In this document: piece after piece, positions 53,554-61,293 of the stretch
How positions within the stretch are numbered: position 1 is the stretch's first letter
Layout of the letters: each line of letters opens with the position of its first letter
Assembly: GCA_024695545.1 (NCBI GenBank)
Contig: JAILHZ010000020.1
Location: forward strand, 1-61,293
Direction of reading: 5' to 3'
Length of the DNA stretch: 61,293 nt
DNA from: Clostridiales bacterium
Lineage (GTDB): Bacteria > Bacillota_A > Clostridia > Saccharofermentanales > Saccharofermentanaceae
Notes under the pieces: model-generated
Databases searched by the model: none
What the model was told of the DNA's origin: nothing
The model's input: only the letters and a program-made list of their open reading frames with translations
Translations under genes and position numbers: made by a program

Positions 53554-54873
53554 ATGGGTAAAGACGACATACTTGATTTTGACGGAATCATCCATTGTTC
53601 TTTCTGCGGAAAGGGTGAGAATGAAGTATCCCGCATGCTCGCGGGCCCGCCGGGCATCTACATCTGCAATGAGTGTGTGATGATCTGCGAATCGATCCTG
53701 GCAGAAGATGAGCTGGGGATCAAGACGACCAAGGGCAGCGGCACCGGTCCTAAGGATCACCTGCCGACACCGTCTGAACTGAAGGCGGCGCTCGATGAGT
53801 ATGTCATCGGTCAGGAGCAGGCGAAAAAAGCACTGTCCGTTGCCGTATACAATCACTACAAGCGCGTTTTCTCCAAGTTCAGCAGCACAGACGATATCGA
53901 GCTGACGAAGAGTAATATCCTTCTGATCGGTCCGACGGGATGCGGTAAGACACTTCTTGCCCAGACACTGGCCCGTGCGCTCAATGTTCCTTTTGCAATT
54001 GCTGATGCAACCACGCTGACCGAGGCCGGCTACGTTGGTGAGGATGTCGAGAATATCCTCCTTAAGCTCCTCCAGGCAGCGGATTATAACGTAGAATCTG
54101 CCCAGCGCGGCATCATCTATATCGATGAGATCGATAAGATCACAAAGAAGTCCGAGAACCCGTCCATCACGAGAGACGTCAGCGGTGAAGGCGTACAGCA
54201 GGCACTGCTGAAGATCCTCGAGAGTACGGTCGCGAACGTTCCTCCGCAAGGCGGAAGAAAGCACCCGCATCAGGAGTTTATCCAGATCGATACGACCAAC
54301 ATCCTCTTTATCTGCGGCGGTGCTTTTGACGGACTCGAGAAGATCATCGAGCAGCGCGTAGGTAAGAAGAACTTCGGTTTCGGCGCGGAGATCGTCTCCC
54401 AGCAGGAGAAGCAGGCGGGCGAATGGCTCTCGCAGCTCGTACCGCAGGACCTCATGAAGTTCGGCCTTATTCCTGAGTTTATCGGCCGTGTACCGATCAA
54501 CGTAACACTTGACGGTCTTGATGAGGAAGCACTGATCCGTATCCTCAGAGAGCCGAAGAATGCGCTTCTGAAGCAGTACTGGAAGATGCTGAAGATGGAT
54601 GGCGTCGAGCTCGAGTTCGACGATGACGCAGTTGTCGAGATCGCGAAGAAAGCCATCGAGAGAAAGACCGGTGCACGTGGTCTTCGTGCGATCCTTGAAG
54701 ATCTCATGCTCGATATCATGTATGACGTTCCGTCCCAGCAGGATGCCGTCAAGTGCATCGTGCATAAGGAGTGCGTCACCGAGGGTACCCGACCGGAGCT
54801 GATCAAGGGCGCTAAGCCGAAGAAGTCCAGATCCAGAAGCGGCAGCGAGAAGACCGAGGAAAAAGGTGCCTGA
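53554..54873 (+). CDS. clpX: ClpX, ATP-dependent unfoldase
   Basis: A 439-residue AAA+ unfoldase. The zinc-binding domain has C15, C18, C38 and C41. Walker A is GPTGCGKT, Walker B is [10 protein letters not shown], and the RKHPHQEF segment is present. The C-terminus is a basic Ser/Arg-rich tail. In many Clostridia the order is tig-clpP-clpX; here clpP is absent between tig and clpX, and lon is not downstream. ClpX normally feeds proteins to ClpP, so clpP is presumably elsewhere in the genome. Confidence 0.96.
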   Translation: MGKDDILDFDGIIHCSFCGKGENEVSRMLAGPPGIYICNECVMICESILAEDELGIKTTKGSGTGPKDHLPTPSELKAALDEYVIGQEQAKKALSVAVYNHYKRVFSKFSSTDDIELTKSNILLIGPTGCGKTLLAQTLARALNVPFAIADATTLTEAGYVGEDVENILLKLLQAADYNVESAQRGIIYIDEIDKITKKSENPSITRDVSGEGVQQALLKILESTVANVPPQGGRKHPHQEFIQIDTTNILFICGGAFDGLEKIIEQRVGKKNFGFGAEIVSQQEKQAGEWLSQLVPQDLMKFGLIPEFIGRVPINVTLDGLDEEALIRILREPKNALLKQYWKMLKMDGVELEFDDDAVVEIAKKAIERKTGARGLRAILEDLMLDIMYDVPSQQDAVKCIVHKECVTEGTRPELIKGAKPKKSRSRSGSEKTEEKGA

Positions 54874-54889
54874 TTTGAGGTAATGTCTT

Positions 54890-55258
54890 ATGGCCAAAAA
54901 ACTGAAGAAGCTTCTGCAGGAAGCTGAAAGCTTTATTTCGGAATACGATCAGGTTCGCGCGAATGGCGGAACCGGTGATAGAAGCAGGCTTGAAAGCCTG
55001 CTTTCGTATATGCACAGATGGCTCCTGTATTTCCAGCATGAGCGGCTGATCCATCTGATCGTAACAGTGTTATTCGCACTGGCGATGCTGATCGTCTTCG
55101 GTATTTTCATTGTGTCCGGAGAATGGTACGTACTTATGCTCCTGGCCTTGATCGTGGTTCTGCTCTTCCCCTATATCGTGCACTACTACCACTTGGAAAA
55201 CGGTGTACAGAAAATGTATACTTTGATTGATGAACTTGAAAAACGAAAGGGGCAATGA
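54890..55258 (+). CDS. Small membrane protein of unknown function
   Basis: A 122-residue protein. A charged N-terminal half (1-53) is followed by two hydrophobic helices (about 54-78 and 82-100), and a short charged C-terminal coil (LENGVQKMYTLIDELEKRKG). I do not recognise the family. It lies 16 bases after clpX, and its stop overlaps the upstream in-frame ATG of the glucokinase gene, so it is probably part of the same transcript. Confidence 0.7.
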   Translation: MAKKLKKLLQEAESFISEYDQVRANGGTGDRSRLESLLSYMHRWLLYFQHERLIHLIVTVLFALAMLIVFGIFIVSGEWYVLMLLALIVVLLFPYIVHYYHLENGVQKMYTLIDELEKRKGQ

Positions 55259-55260
55259 CT

Positions 55261-56232
55261 ATGGCAAACAGTAAGTACTATATCTGTCTGGATATCGGCG
55301 GGACTAAAGTCCTGGGCGTTATTTTCAACAGCAAGCGCGAGATCGTGTATCGTGTGAAGAAAAAGACGAAAGCCAGCGGTGACGATTCACAGAATATCGA
55401 GAATACGATCATTTCCCTTGTGGAGCAGCTGATCTCCGAATACAACATTTCCATCAAGGACGTGGCGGCGATTGCGGCAGGTGCTCCGGGTGTTATCAAT
55501 ATAGAAAAGGGAATAGTGCTTTTCTCACCGAATCTTCCCTGGAGAAACTACGAGATCAAGAAGGCGATCGAGAAGAAGTTCAAGGTGCCTTTCTTCATCG
55601 GAAATGACGTCAATGTCGGTGTTTACGGTGAGTGGAAGTACGGTGCGGCGAAGGGGCTTACCCAGGTCGTGGGGCTCTTTGTCGGAACCGGTATGGGTGC
55701 AGGTCTGATCGTCGATGGCAAGCTCTTTACCGGACACCTTGATAAGGGCGCGGAGTGCGGCCATATGGTGCTCGATCCGGAAGGCCCGAAGTGCAACTGC
55801 GGACAGCGAGGATGCCTCGAGGCTTTCTCCAGTAAGCAGGGAATCTCCGATTATATCCGTACGCAGGCGGCCAGAGGAAGAAATACTTCTATGGCCAAAG
55901 CGGTCTCGAAGGGCGTCTTTAAGAGCAAAGCACTGAAAGCGGCATACGATGAAGGTGATGAGGTAGCGATCGAGGCGATCGACCGTGCCTGCCATTATCT
56001 GGCGATCGGTATCGGCAATCTCATCAATACATTCAGTCCGGAGATGGTTGTCCTCGGCGGTGGTGTCATGGAAGCCATGGGCGGTGTTTTCCTCGAGAAA
56101 GTGCTCAAAGAAGTCGACAGATACTGCATGCCGTCGATCAGGGATACCGTTACGATCAAGGCTGCGGCACTGGGTGATGACTCGATCCTCTACGGTGCGC
56201 TGGCGATGATCGACGAGATGCTGAAAGCCTAA
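55261..56232 (+). CDS. glcK: ROK-family glucokinase
   Basis: A 323-residue ROK sugar kinase. DIGGTKVLGV binds ATP phosphate at the N-terminus, NDVNVGVYGEWKYGA contains the catalytic aspartate region, and GAECGHMVLDPEGPKCNCG followed by QRGCLEAF supplies the His/Cys zinc site of the ROK family. GGGVMEAMG closes the ATP site. There is no N-terminal HTH, so it is an enzyme, most likely glucokinase. ATG 55261 is eight bases from AAGGGG; ATG 55255 is too close to it. Confidence 0.9.
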   Translation: MANSKYYICLDIGGTKVLGVIFNSKREIVYRVKKKTKASGDDSQNIENTIISLVEQLISEYNISIKDVAAIAAGAPGVINIEKGIVLFSPNLPWRNYEIKKAIEKKFKVPFFIGNDVNVGVYGEWKYGAAKGLTQVVGLFVGTGMGAGLIVDGKLFTGHLDKGAECGHMVLDPEGPKCNCGQRGCLEAFSSKQGISDYIRTQAARGRNTSMAKAVSKGVFKSKALKAAYDEGDEVAIEAIDRACHYLAIGIGNLINTFSPEMVVLGGGVMEAMGGVFLEKVLKEVDRYCMPSIRDTVTIKAAALGDDSILYGALAMIDEMLKA

Positions 56233-56252
56233 GGCCGTTCAGGAAAAGAAGG

Positions 56253-57488
56253 TCAGGAATCCTTCTTGTTATAACGTACAGATTCATAGAGGGAGGTCAG
56301 TTCAGAGATGGACGGATCTCCTTTCTCTTTGATCTGCTCTTCGATCTGACGGGGAGAAGTTGCCGCCTTGACCGTGATCCCGTTTTTCATGGCACGGGTG
56401 ACTGTGTGGTAGTACTTCTTCCTTATCTTTCCTTCATAACCTTCACCGAAGTCATGGCGGGACAGAAGCCCTTTATTCTTTTTCGGAACATCTTCGATGA
56501 TATCGATAACCACGTTGTTCTCTATGACTTTTTCGGTCCCTTCTGCGACACGGAAACGCTTGATCAGTTTGCGGAGCGTGCTGATGAAGATGAAGAAGAA
56601 AGCAAGTGCGAGCGCAACCACGATGATTACCGTAATGATCATAGCAGTATCTGACGGTTCGTAACCCTCGGTGTCCGGATGGACCATTTCGGCGCCCTGA
56701 TTATTATATTCGCCGGCGGAGGGGGCGAGCAGTTTCTGGAACCAGCCGATGATCGTGCCGAAGAATGTAAAAATGGCACCAATGACCACCTGAACAACGG
56801 TGGAGATGGTTTCGATCGGCATAAAGAGCAGAAGGATAAGTGCGAAGCCGATGCCGCCGAAGATCAGGACGATGGTGTAGTGATTCTGACTCTTCATGCT
56901 CTTGATCGGCTGTGTCGAGGAGTGAAGATTGTGATAGTACTTCGTATCGAAAACATCGAGCTGTCTGGCGGCAAAGTGAAGTCCGACGATAACGATCGCG
57001 TCCAGCAGAACATAGAAATTACGATCCAGCGCGCCCATGATCGTAATGATAAAAAGGAGTACCGTATGGACCGACAGCAGAACGACAAGGTTATCGAACG
57101 TGACATGTCGTGTCTTTCTCGAATAACGGTGCGTCAGAGAGTGCATGAACAGGGCAAATACAGATATACCGATAAAAACGGTACAGCCTATGGCCTGTCC
57201 TTTGCCTTCCAGGAAGATGAAATAGAAGCCCGTGACATAAACCACACCGGCAAGGAGGTGAAGTGCCAGCATAAGAGGCTGTGAGATGCGAAGCCTCCGG
57301 ATAAGGACAAAGGCAACGCAGGGAATCGCACCGAGACAGAGATGGGCATAATTCATATCCTCGACGATGAAGTATACCAGGCACATGACTTCAACAGAAA
57401 TCATGGTGAAGCAGGCCATCAGAGAAGTCATGATCTCGATCACGAGATAGTCGGAGACGAAACGCTGTTTCTCAGGGTTATCTGTCAT
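56253..57488 (-). CDS. Polytopic membrane protein with DUF4129-like C-terminus
   Basis: A 411-residue protein with about eight hydrophobic segments in residues 15-310. Its cytoplasmic C-terminus (about 355-405, IRKKYYHTVTRAMKNGI then SELTSLYESVRYNK) has the pattern of DUF4129. In many bacteria the MoxR-DUF58 pair is followed by a transglutaminase-like protein ending in DUF4129; here there is no transglutaminase core between membrane helices and tail. Its start overlaps the end of the DUF58 gene by 11 bases, so it is the third gene of that operon. Function unknown. Confidence 0.72.
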   Translation of the reverse strand: MTDNPEKQRFVSDYLVIEIMTSLMACFTMISVEVMCLVYFIVEDMNYAHLCLGAIPCVAFVLIRRLRISQPLMLALHLLAGVVYVTGFYFIFLEGKGQAIGCTVFIGISVFALFMHSLTHRYSRKTRHVTFDNLVVLLSVHTVLLFIITIMGALDRNFYVLLDAIVIVGLHFAARQLDVFDTKYYHNLHSSTQPIKSMKSQNHYTIVLIFGGIGFALILLLFMPIETISTVVQVVIGAIFTFFGTIIGWFQKLLAPSAGEYNNQGAEMVHPDTEGYEPSDTAMIITVIIVVALALAFFFIFISTLRKLIKRFRVAEGTEKVIENNVVIDIIEDVPKKNKGLLSRHDFGEGYEGKIRKKYYHTVTRAMKNGITVKAATSPRQIEEQIKEKGDPSISELTSLYESVRYNKKDS

Positions 57489-58611
57489 TGCCCTTCACCT
57501 CCCATCTCATGTAGTTCGAAGCAATATTCGATTCCAGGGCGACAGGAGATGCTGTCCGGAAGCAGGGCATGACCCACAAAAGTGAAGAACGCTTCGCCTT
57601 AAGGTCAATAAGTACGGTTCGGAAAGCACTGTCATACTTCGGTGAGATTACGACGATGTAGTCATTCGCACCTGTATTGGAGATATATTCATCAATGAGG
57701 TCGGCAAAGGGAACGACTCCGGCAGAAATGTCGATCCTGGCAAGAGCCAGACCTCTGCGCATCGCTTCATCTCCTTCCGAGACAAATGAGTCCACCACGG
57801 GGATGCCTGTGATCGCGTCTCTTCCGTTGGTGAAGATCTGTGACGGGATGCCTGCGGCAGAAAGCTCTGCGGAATAGGAGTATGCCAGACTGATGGCCTT
57901 CTCAAGAAGAGCAAGGGACTCCTTCATGTTATAGAATTCCAGATTCACGAAGATAGACACCTGTCTTGTGGAAGTGGAAGTGTTCTGGTTGACCATGAAA
58001 TCGCCGGCTCGGGCGGTTGCTGTCCAGTTAATGGAACGCATGGGATCCCACGGCTGGTATTCACGGATGCCGGAAAAAGAGAACGGATCTGTCAGGAGAG
58101 TTCTTCTCTGAAGAACATCACTGAAGGTTACGGACAGAAGTGTCTGCATCTCCGGAAGCGGGACCATCTCCGGAAGGATCGTGATGCTGGCGTTATTGTC
58201 GAAAGAACGTGCGATCTTCTCAACCAGAAGAATATCCGAAGTGGTGAGATTTACACGAACGAAAGAATAGTAGCCGCGTCTGACGCACTTCACCTTGATT
58301 TTGCGGGTGTGGCGGGAATTCGGCTTCATGGTGAGCATGTCTTCACGGTAGATCAGGTCCGACAGAGAGGAGTTCGTCATATCGAGAAATTCCAGAGATG
58401 TCGGGGACTCGAACTTCAGAAGGACAAAGGGAAGAGGAAGCTTCTTATTATTCTCGGCTACCTCGATGACTTCGATCACTTCTCCGTAACTTGCGACCGG
58501 TTTGGAAAACGACACATGAAGAGAAAGATCATCCAGCGCATGCTTGCGGTAGTAGATCAGTTCAACGATTGCCAGAATGGCCAGCAGGGCAAGAAAGACG
58601 ATCAGTATCAT
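57478..58611 (-). CDS. DUF58 domain protein
   Basis: A 377-residue DUF58 protein. Residues 2-17 are a single hydrophobic helix. A beta-rich region follows, then the DUF58 core with GIREYQPWDPMRSINWTATAR (one tryptophan-rich signature of the family). The C-terminal half has a von Willebrand factor A-like layout. It is translationally coupled to the MoxR gene (four-base overlap). MoxR-DUF58 pairs are thought to assemble or activate cell-envelope or metal-dependent proteins; the target here is unknown. Confidence 0.87.
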   Translation of the reverse strand: MILIVFLALLAILAIVELIYYRKHALDDLSLHVSFSKPVASYGEVIEVIEVAENNKKLPLPFVLLKFESPTSLEFLDMTNSSLSDLIYREDMLTMKPNSRHTRKIKVKCVRRGYYSFVRVNLTTSDILLVEKIARSFDNNASITILPEMVPLPEMQTLLSVTFSDVLQRRTLLTDPFSFSGIREYQPWDPMRSINWTATARAGDFMVNQNTSTSTRQVSIFVNLEFYNMKESLALLEKAISLAYSYSAELSAAGIPSQIFTNGRDAITGIPVVDSFVSEGDEAMRRGLALARIDISAGVVPFADLIDEYISNTGANDYIVVISPKYDSAFRTVLIDLKAKRSSLLWVMPCFRTASPVALESNIASNYMRWEVKGNDR

Positions 58612-59600
58612 TTGTTCGCGAAGTTCTCTGTCGGGCAGGCGACCTGTTCCAGAATGGAACGGATCACAGATGCGGCGTGGTCGTGCTGGGTCAGGATGCC
58701 GCCGTCCTTAGAGAGCGCGCCGGAGGCGTGCATGGAAAGACGGTGGGCAAGGACCGGAACAGCCAGTTCCTTGATATCATCGGGAGTAACAAAGGTGTGG
58801 CCGGAAAGAAGTGCCAGTGCTTTTGCCGCAGCGACAAGAGCGAGAAGAGCACGGGGGCTAGCACCGATACGTACTTCCTGGGAAGATCTTGTGGCCTCGA
58901 CGACCGAGGTGGCGTAATCGTAAACGCAGTCGGCAACATAGACCTCGGAGGCCTCCTTCGCCATAGCGAGAAGTTCGTCCGGAGTAGCGACGGAACCGAG
59001 AGTGGTGAGCGGATCGGATGTGGCGAAACGCTTCAGGATCTGAATGCTCTCTTCGTGTGTCGGATAGTCCATCGAGAGCATCAGCAGAAAGCGGTCGAGC
59101 TGAGCTTCCGGAAGGGAGAATGTACCCTGGGACTCGATCGGGTTCTGCGTCGCGATAACGAGGAACGGCGGCGGGAGAACACGGGTCTCGCCATCTACGG
59201 TGACCTGCTTCTCTTCCATACACTCGAGGAGAGAAGACTGTGTTCTTGCGGTGGCACGGTTGATCTCGTCTGCAAGAAGAATATTCGTGAAGATCGGGCC
59301 TTCACGGAAGATGAACTTGTCGGCGGATCTGTCAAAGTAGTGGATACCCGTTAAGTCGGAAGGAAGAAGGTCGATCGTAAACTGGACACGCTTGAATTTC
59401 AGGTCCAGAGACTGGGCAAGGGCTCTCGCGGTCTTGGTCTTGCCTGTACCGGGAACGTCCTCGAGGAGCACGTGACCACCGGTCAGAAGAGCGACCATGA
59501 GAAGCTTGATCTGCTTATCTTTTCCTACGATGACCTGATTTACATTGCTGATGATCTTCGAAGCAACGGCGCCTGCCGCTGTCTGTTCACTGACTGCCAT
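58608..59600 (-). CDS. MoxR-family AAA ATPase
   Basis: A 330-residue MoxR AAA+ ATPase. Walker A is VPGTGKTKTA in LLEDVPGTGKT, Walker B is NILLADEINRA, and sensor 1 is VIATQNPIESQGTF. The C-terminal lid contains GASPRALLAL. GGAGG lies upstream on the minus strand. It is the first gene of a three-gene minus-strand operon with DUF58 and the DUF4129-like protein, and probably acts as the chaperone engine of that set. Confidence 0.93.
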   Translation of the reverse strand: MAVSEQTAAGAVASKIISNVNQVIVGKDKQIKLLMVALLTGGHVLLEDVPGTGKTKTARALAQSLDLKFKRVQFTIDLLPSDLTGIHYFDRSADKFIFREGPIFTNILLADEINRATARTQSSLLECMEEKQVTVDGETRVLPPPFLVIATQNPIESQGTFSLPEAQLDRFLLMLSMDYPTHEESIQILKRFATSDPLTTLGSVATPDELLAMAKEASEVYVADCVYDYATSVVEATRSSQEVRIGASPRALLALVAAAKALALLSGHTFVTPDDIKELAVPVLAHRLSMHASGALSKDGGILTQHDHAASVIRSILEQVACPTENFANK

Positions 59601-59734
59601 ACTTACCTCCGGATACGGTAAAGATTACCCACTGATTGTAGTCTTATGCACGAAGGGGATATGTCACAAAAGTAAGATTAATGATATAAAACCCAACGTT
59701 TTTTAATTATACATTATATTAGGCACTTTGTCAG

Positions 59735-59766
59735 TTGACACTTCATTCCCTGAAAACTATTATAAT
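59735..59766 (+). promoter_or_regulatory. Promoter of the XRE-cupin gene
   Basis: TTGACA (59735-59740), 17 bp, TATTAT (59758-59763), with an overlapping TATAAT at 59761-59766. The A/T-rich stretch 59690-59720 could serve as an UP element. The region between this and the moxR start (59601-59734) holds no gene. Confidence 0.7.
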
Positions 59767-59829
59767 AAGACCGATATTATGGACTAATTGTGTAGAAAAT
59801 CGGCACGAAACGTTTTAGGAGGGATCAAT

Positions 59830-60393
59830 ATGACAGATCAACTGCGTCAGATCGGTGAGCGTATTGCGGCACTTCGTGAGATCGAAGAGATCGATGTGAA
59901 GACAATGGCTGCAAGGCTTGAAATGTCCGAAGAAGACTACATTCTTTATGAAGAAGGAAAGAAAGACTTTTCCGTCTCTTTTCTCAACAACGTCGCGGTG
60001 ATTTTGGGCGTCGACATGGTCGATATTATGGTCGGTGATTCACCGAAACTCTCTATAGCGTGTGTCGTCCGCAAGGGCGAGGGATTTGAAATTGACCGCC
60101 GTGCGGCATACAACTATAAACATTTAGCATTTACATTCAGAAAAAAGATCGCGGAGCCGTTTTATGTAACGGTTGAACCGAATGATATAGAGAAGCCGAC
60201 CCAGCATGCACATGAGGGTCAGGAATTCGACTACGTACTCGAAGGTTCGATGACTTTCTTCATCGGCGACATCGTCTATGAGTTAAACGAAGGCGACAGT
60301 GTGTACTTCAATTCCGATATTCCGCATGCTATGAAGGCGACAAACGGAAAACCGTGTAAATTCCTGGCGATCGTAATGAAAGGGGATATTTGA
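59830..60393 (+). CDS. XRE-family regulator with cupin domain
   Basis: A 187-residue transcription factor: an N-terminal helix-turn-helix (residues about 5-60) and a C-terminal cupin fold (about 110-185) with QHAHEGQEFDYVLEGSMTFF and DSVYFNSDIPHAM, where His/Glu positions fit small-molecule or metal binding. ATG 59830 has AGGAGGG six bases upstream. It ends three bases before the acyl-CoA synthetase start, and this pairing recurs in Clostridia. It probably senses a metabolite of that enzyme and regulates the pair. Confidence 0.9.
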   Translation: MTDQLRQIGERIAALREIEEIDVKTMAARLEMSEEDYILYEEGKKDFSVSFLNNVAVILGVDMVDIMVGDSPKLSIACVVRKGEGFEIDRRAAYNYKHLAFTFRKKIAEPFYVTVEPNDIEKPTQHAHEGQEFDYVLEGSMTFFIGDIVYELNEGDSVYFNSDIPHAMKATNGKPCKFLAIVMKGDI

Positions 60394-60396
60394 TCC

Positions 60397-61293
60397 GTGG
60401 CAATATACGAAGAATTTGTAGGGAGAAACAGAGACGATTTCGTTACCCTCGATGACCTTAAGAAAAACTATAAAGTAACTTATCCGGAGACGTTCAACTT
60501 TGCATATGACGTTATGGATAAGATCGCAGAGAGAACACCGGACAAGCCGGCGATCCTGTGGGTAAGCAAACACAACGAAGAGAAGAGATTTACTTTCGGT
60601 GATGTAAGAAAGTATTCCAATATGTGTGCCAACTTCTTCAAGAGCCAGGGCATCAAGAAGGGCGACCGCGTCCTCCTGGTTCTTAAGAGAGGTTACCAGT
60701 TCTGGTTCTCGGTTCTGGCACTTCACAAGATCGGCGCCGTTACCGTTATGGCAACCAACCAGCTGATGGCAAAAGACTATGTCTACCGTGTCAACAGCGC
60801 ACATATCAAGATGGCGGTCATCACAGGTGATGACGACTGCACGGAGCGCTTTGACGAGGATCAGGATCAGTACGATCACGAGGTCATCCGCTGCGTTACC
60901 TGGGGTAAGCAGAAGGAAGGCTGGATCGACTTTGACGCGGAAGTATTAAAGCAGAGCGACGAGTGGACCCGCCCGACCGGCGAAGAGGGAACGGTAGCTA
61001 CCGACCCGATGCTCATGTGCTTTAGTTCCGGTACGACAGGTTACCCGAAGATGGTTCTTCACGACCACACCCTGCCGCTGGGACATCTCTTTACCGGTGT
61101 ATTCTGGCACAGAGTTGAAGATGGAAAACTCCACTTCACGATCTCCGATACCGGCTGGATGAAGTGCATGTGGGGTAAGTTCTACGGACAGTGGTTCGGC
61201 GAAGCGACCCTCTTCATCTATGACTTTGATAAGTTCAACGGCGCAGATATCTTAAAGAAGATCTGTGACTATAAGATCACGACTTTCTGTGCG
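60397..61293 (+). CDS. AMP-forming acyl-CoA synthetase, partial (runs off window end)
   Basis: The first 299 residues of an adenylate-forming enzyme, in frame to the last base of the window. The start is GTG 60397 (MAIYEEFVGRN), three bases after the regulator stop, with AGGGGA about 11 bases upstream. The N-terminal domain has the acyl-CoA synthetase pattern (KPAILWVSKHNEEKRFTFGD, KKGDRVLLVLKR). The P-loop CFSSGTTGYPKMV lies near residue 207, followed by SDTGWMKCMWGKFYG, resembling medium-chain acyl-CoA synthetases. It differs from the ligase at 2937. The 3' end is beyond the window. Confidence 0.9.
   Translation, partial: MAIYEEFVGRNRDDFVTLDDLKKNYKVTYPETFNFAYDVMDKIAERTPDKPAILWVSKHNEEKRFTFGDVRKYSNMCANFFKSQGIKKGDRVLLVLKRGYQFWFSVLALHKIGAVTVMATNQLMAKDYVYRVNSAHIKMAVITGDDDCTERFDEDQDQYDHEVIRCVTWGKQKEGWIDFDAEVLKQSDEWTRPTGEEGTVATDPMLMCFSSGTTGYPKMVLHDHTLPLGHLFTGVFWHRVEDGKLHFTISDTGWMKCMWGKFYGQWFGEATLFIYDFDKFNGADILKKICDYKITTFCA

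Noticed and set aside
53476..54897. Long minus-strand open frame (473 codons) opposite clpX
   Set aside because: ClpX is certain on the plus strand; this is a mirror frame.

Overview
This 61.3 kb window looks like chromosomal core DNA from an anaerobic Bacillota (Clostridia-type) bacterium. Supporting signs are an S-box (SAM-I) riboswitch before metK, AddAB instead of RecBCD, a SigA-type primary sigma factor, AGGAGG ribosome binding sites, a Flp/Tad pilus cluster with an FHA protein, an Rnf-type cluster, and bacitracin-type ABC exporters with a two-component system. Base composition is balanced. I see no prophage, insertion sequence, CRISPR array or rRNA. I cannot name a genus.

Layout. 1-4.8 kb: phospholipid and fatty-acid genes (MarR regulator, acyl carrier protein, diacylglycerol-kinase-like lipid kinase, plsC on the other strand, acyl-CoA ligase). 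4.8-12.5 kb: addB-addA, with tRNA adenosine deaminase tadA converging on and overlapping addA. 12.7-14.6 kb: a zinc-ribbon membrane protein and sigA. 14.6-19.3 kb: a very divergent four-gene Rnf-like operon. 19.3-20.5 kb: a THUMP-type RNA methyltransferase, followed by an intergenic region with DnaA boxes. 20.9-29.8 kb: proA-rpiB-upp and an F-type ATP synthase operon whose delta subunit survives only as a domain fused to alpha. 29.8-36.0 kb, minus strand: a compact Flp/Tad cluster and a secreted C39-like protease. 36.1-45.4 kb: SAM riboswitch-metK, a RecD-like helicase, comF, a likely structured ncRNA, cysS-mrnC-rlmB, a lipoprotein and a tyrosine-phosphatase-like protein. 45.5-51.7 kb: response regulator, three ABC ATPases with two permeases, and a histidine kinase. 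51.8-56.2 kb: tRNA-Arg(ACG), tig, clpX (no clpP between them), a small membrane protein and a ROK glucokinase. 56.3-59.6 kb, minus strand: MoxR ATPase-DUF58-DUF4129-like membrane protein. 59.8 kb to end: an XRE-cupin regulator and an acyl-CoA synthetase that runs off the window.

The two most unusual things concern bioenergetics. First, the Rnf-like operon (14620-19283) keeps the ferredoxin-type clusters of RnfC and the Thr of the RnfD flavin motif. It has lost the flavin-acceptor residues of RnfG, has RnfE and RnfA fused in one chain without their cluster-binding cysteines, has an altered NADH/FMN loop in RnfC, and has no rnfB. Second, the ATP synthase operon encodes a C-terminal delta domain fused to the alpha subunit and no separate delta gene, so the N-terminal delta domain that normally grips alpha is missing. 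Both are read directly from intact frames. Their functional meaning is inference.
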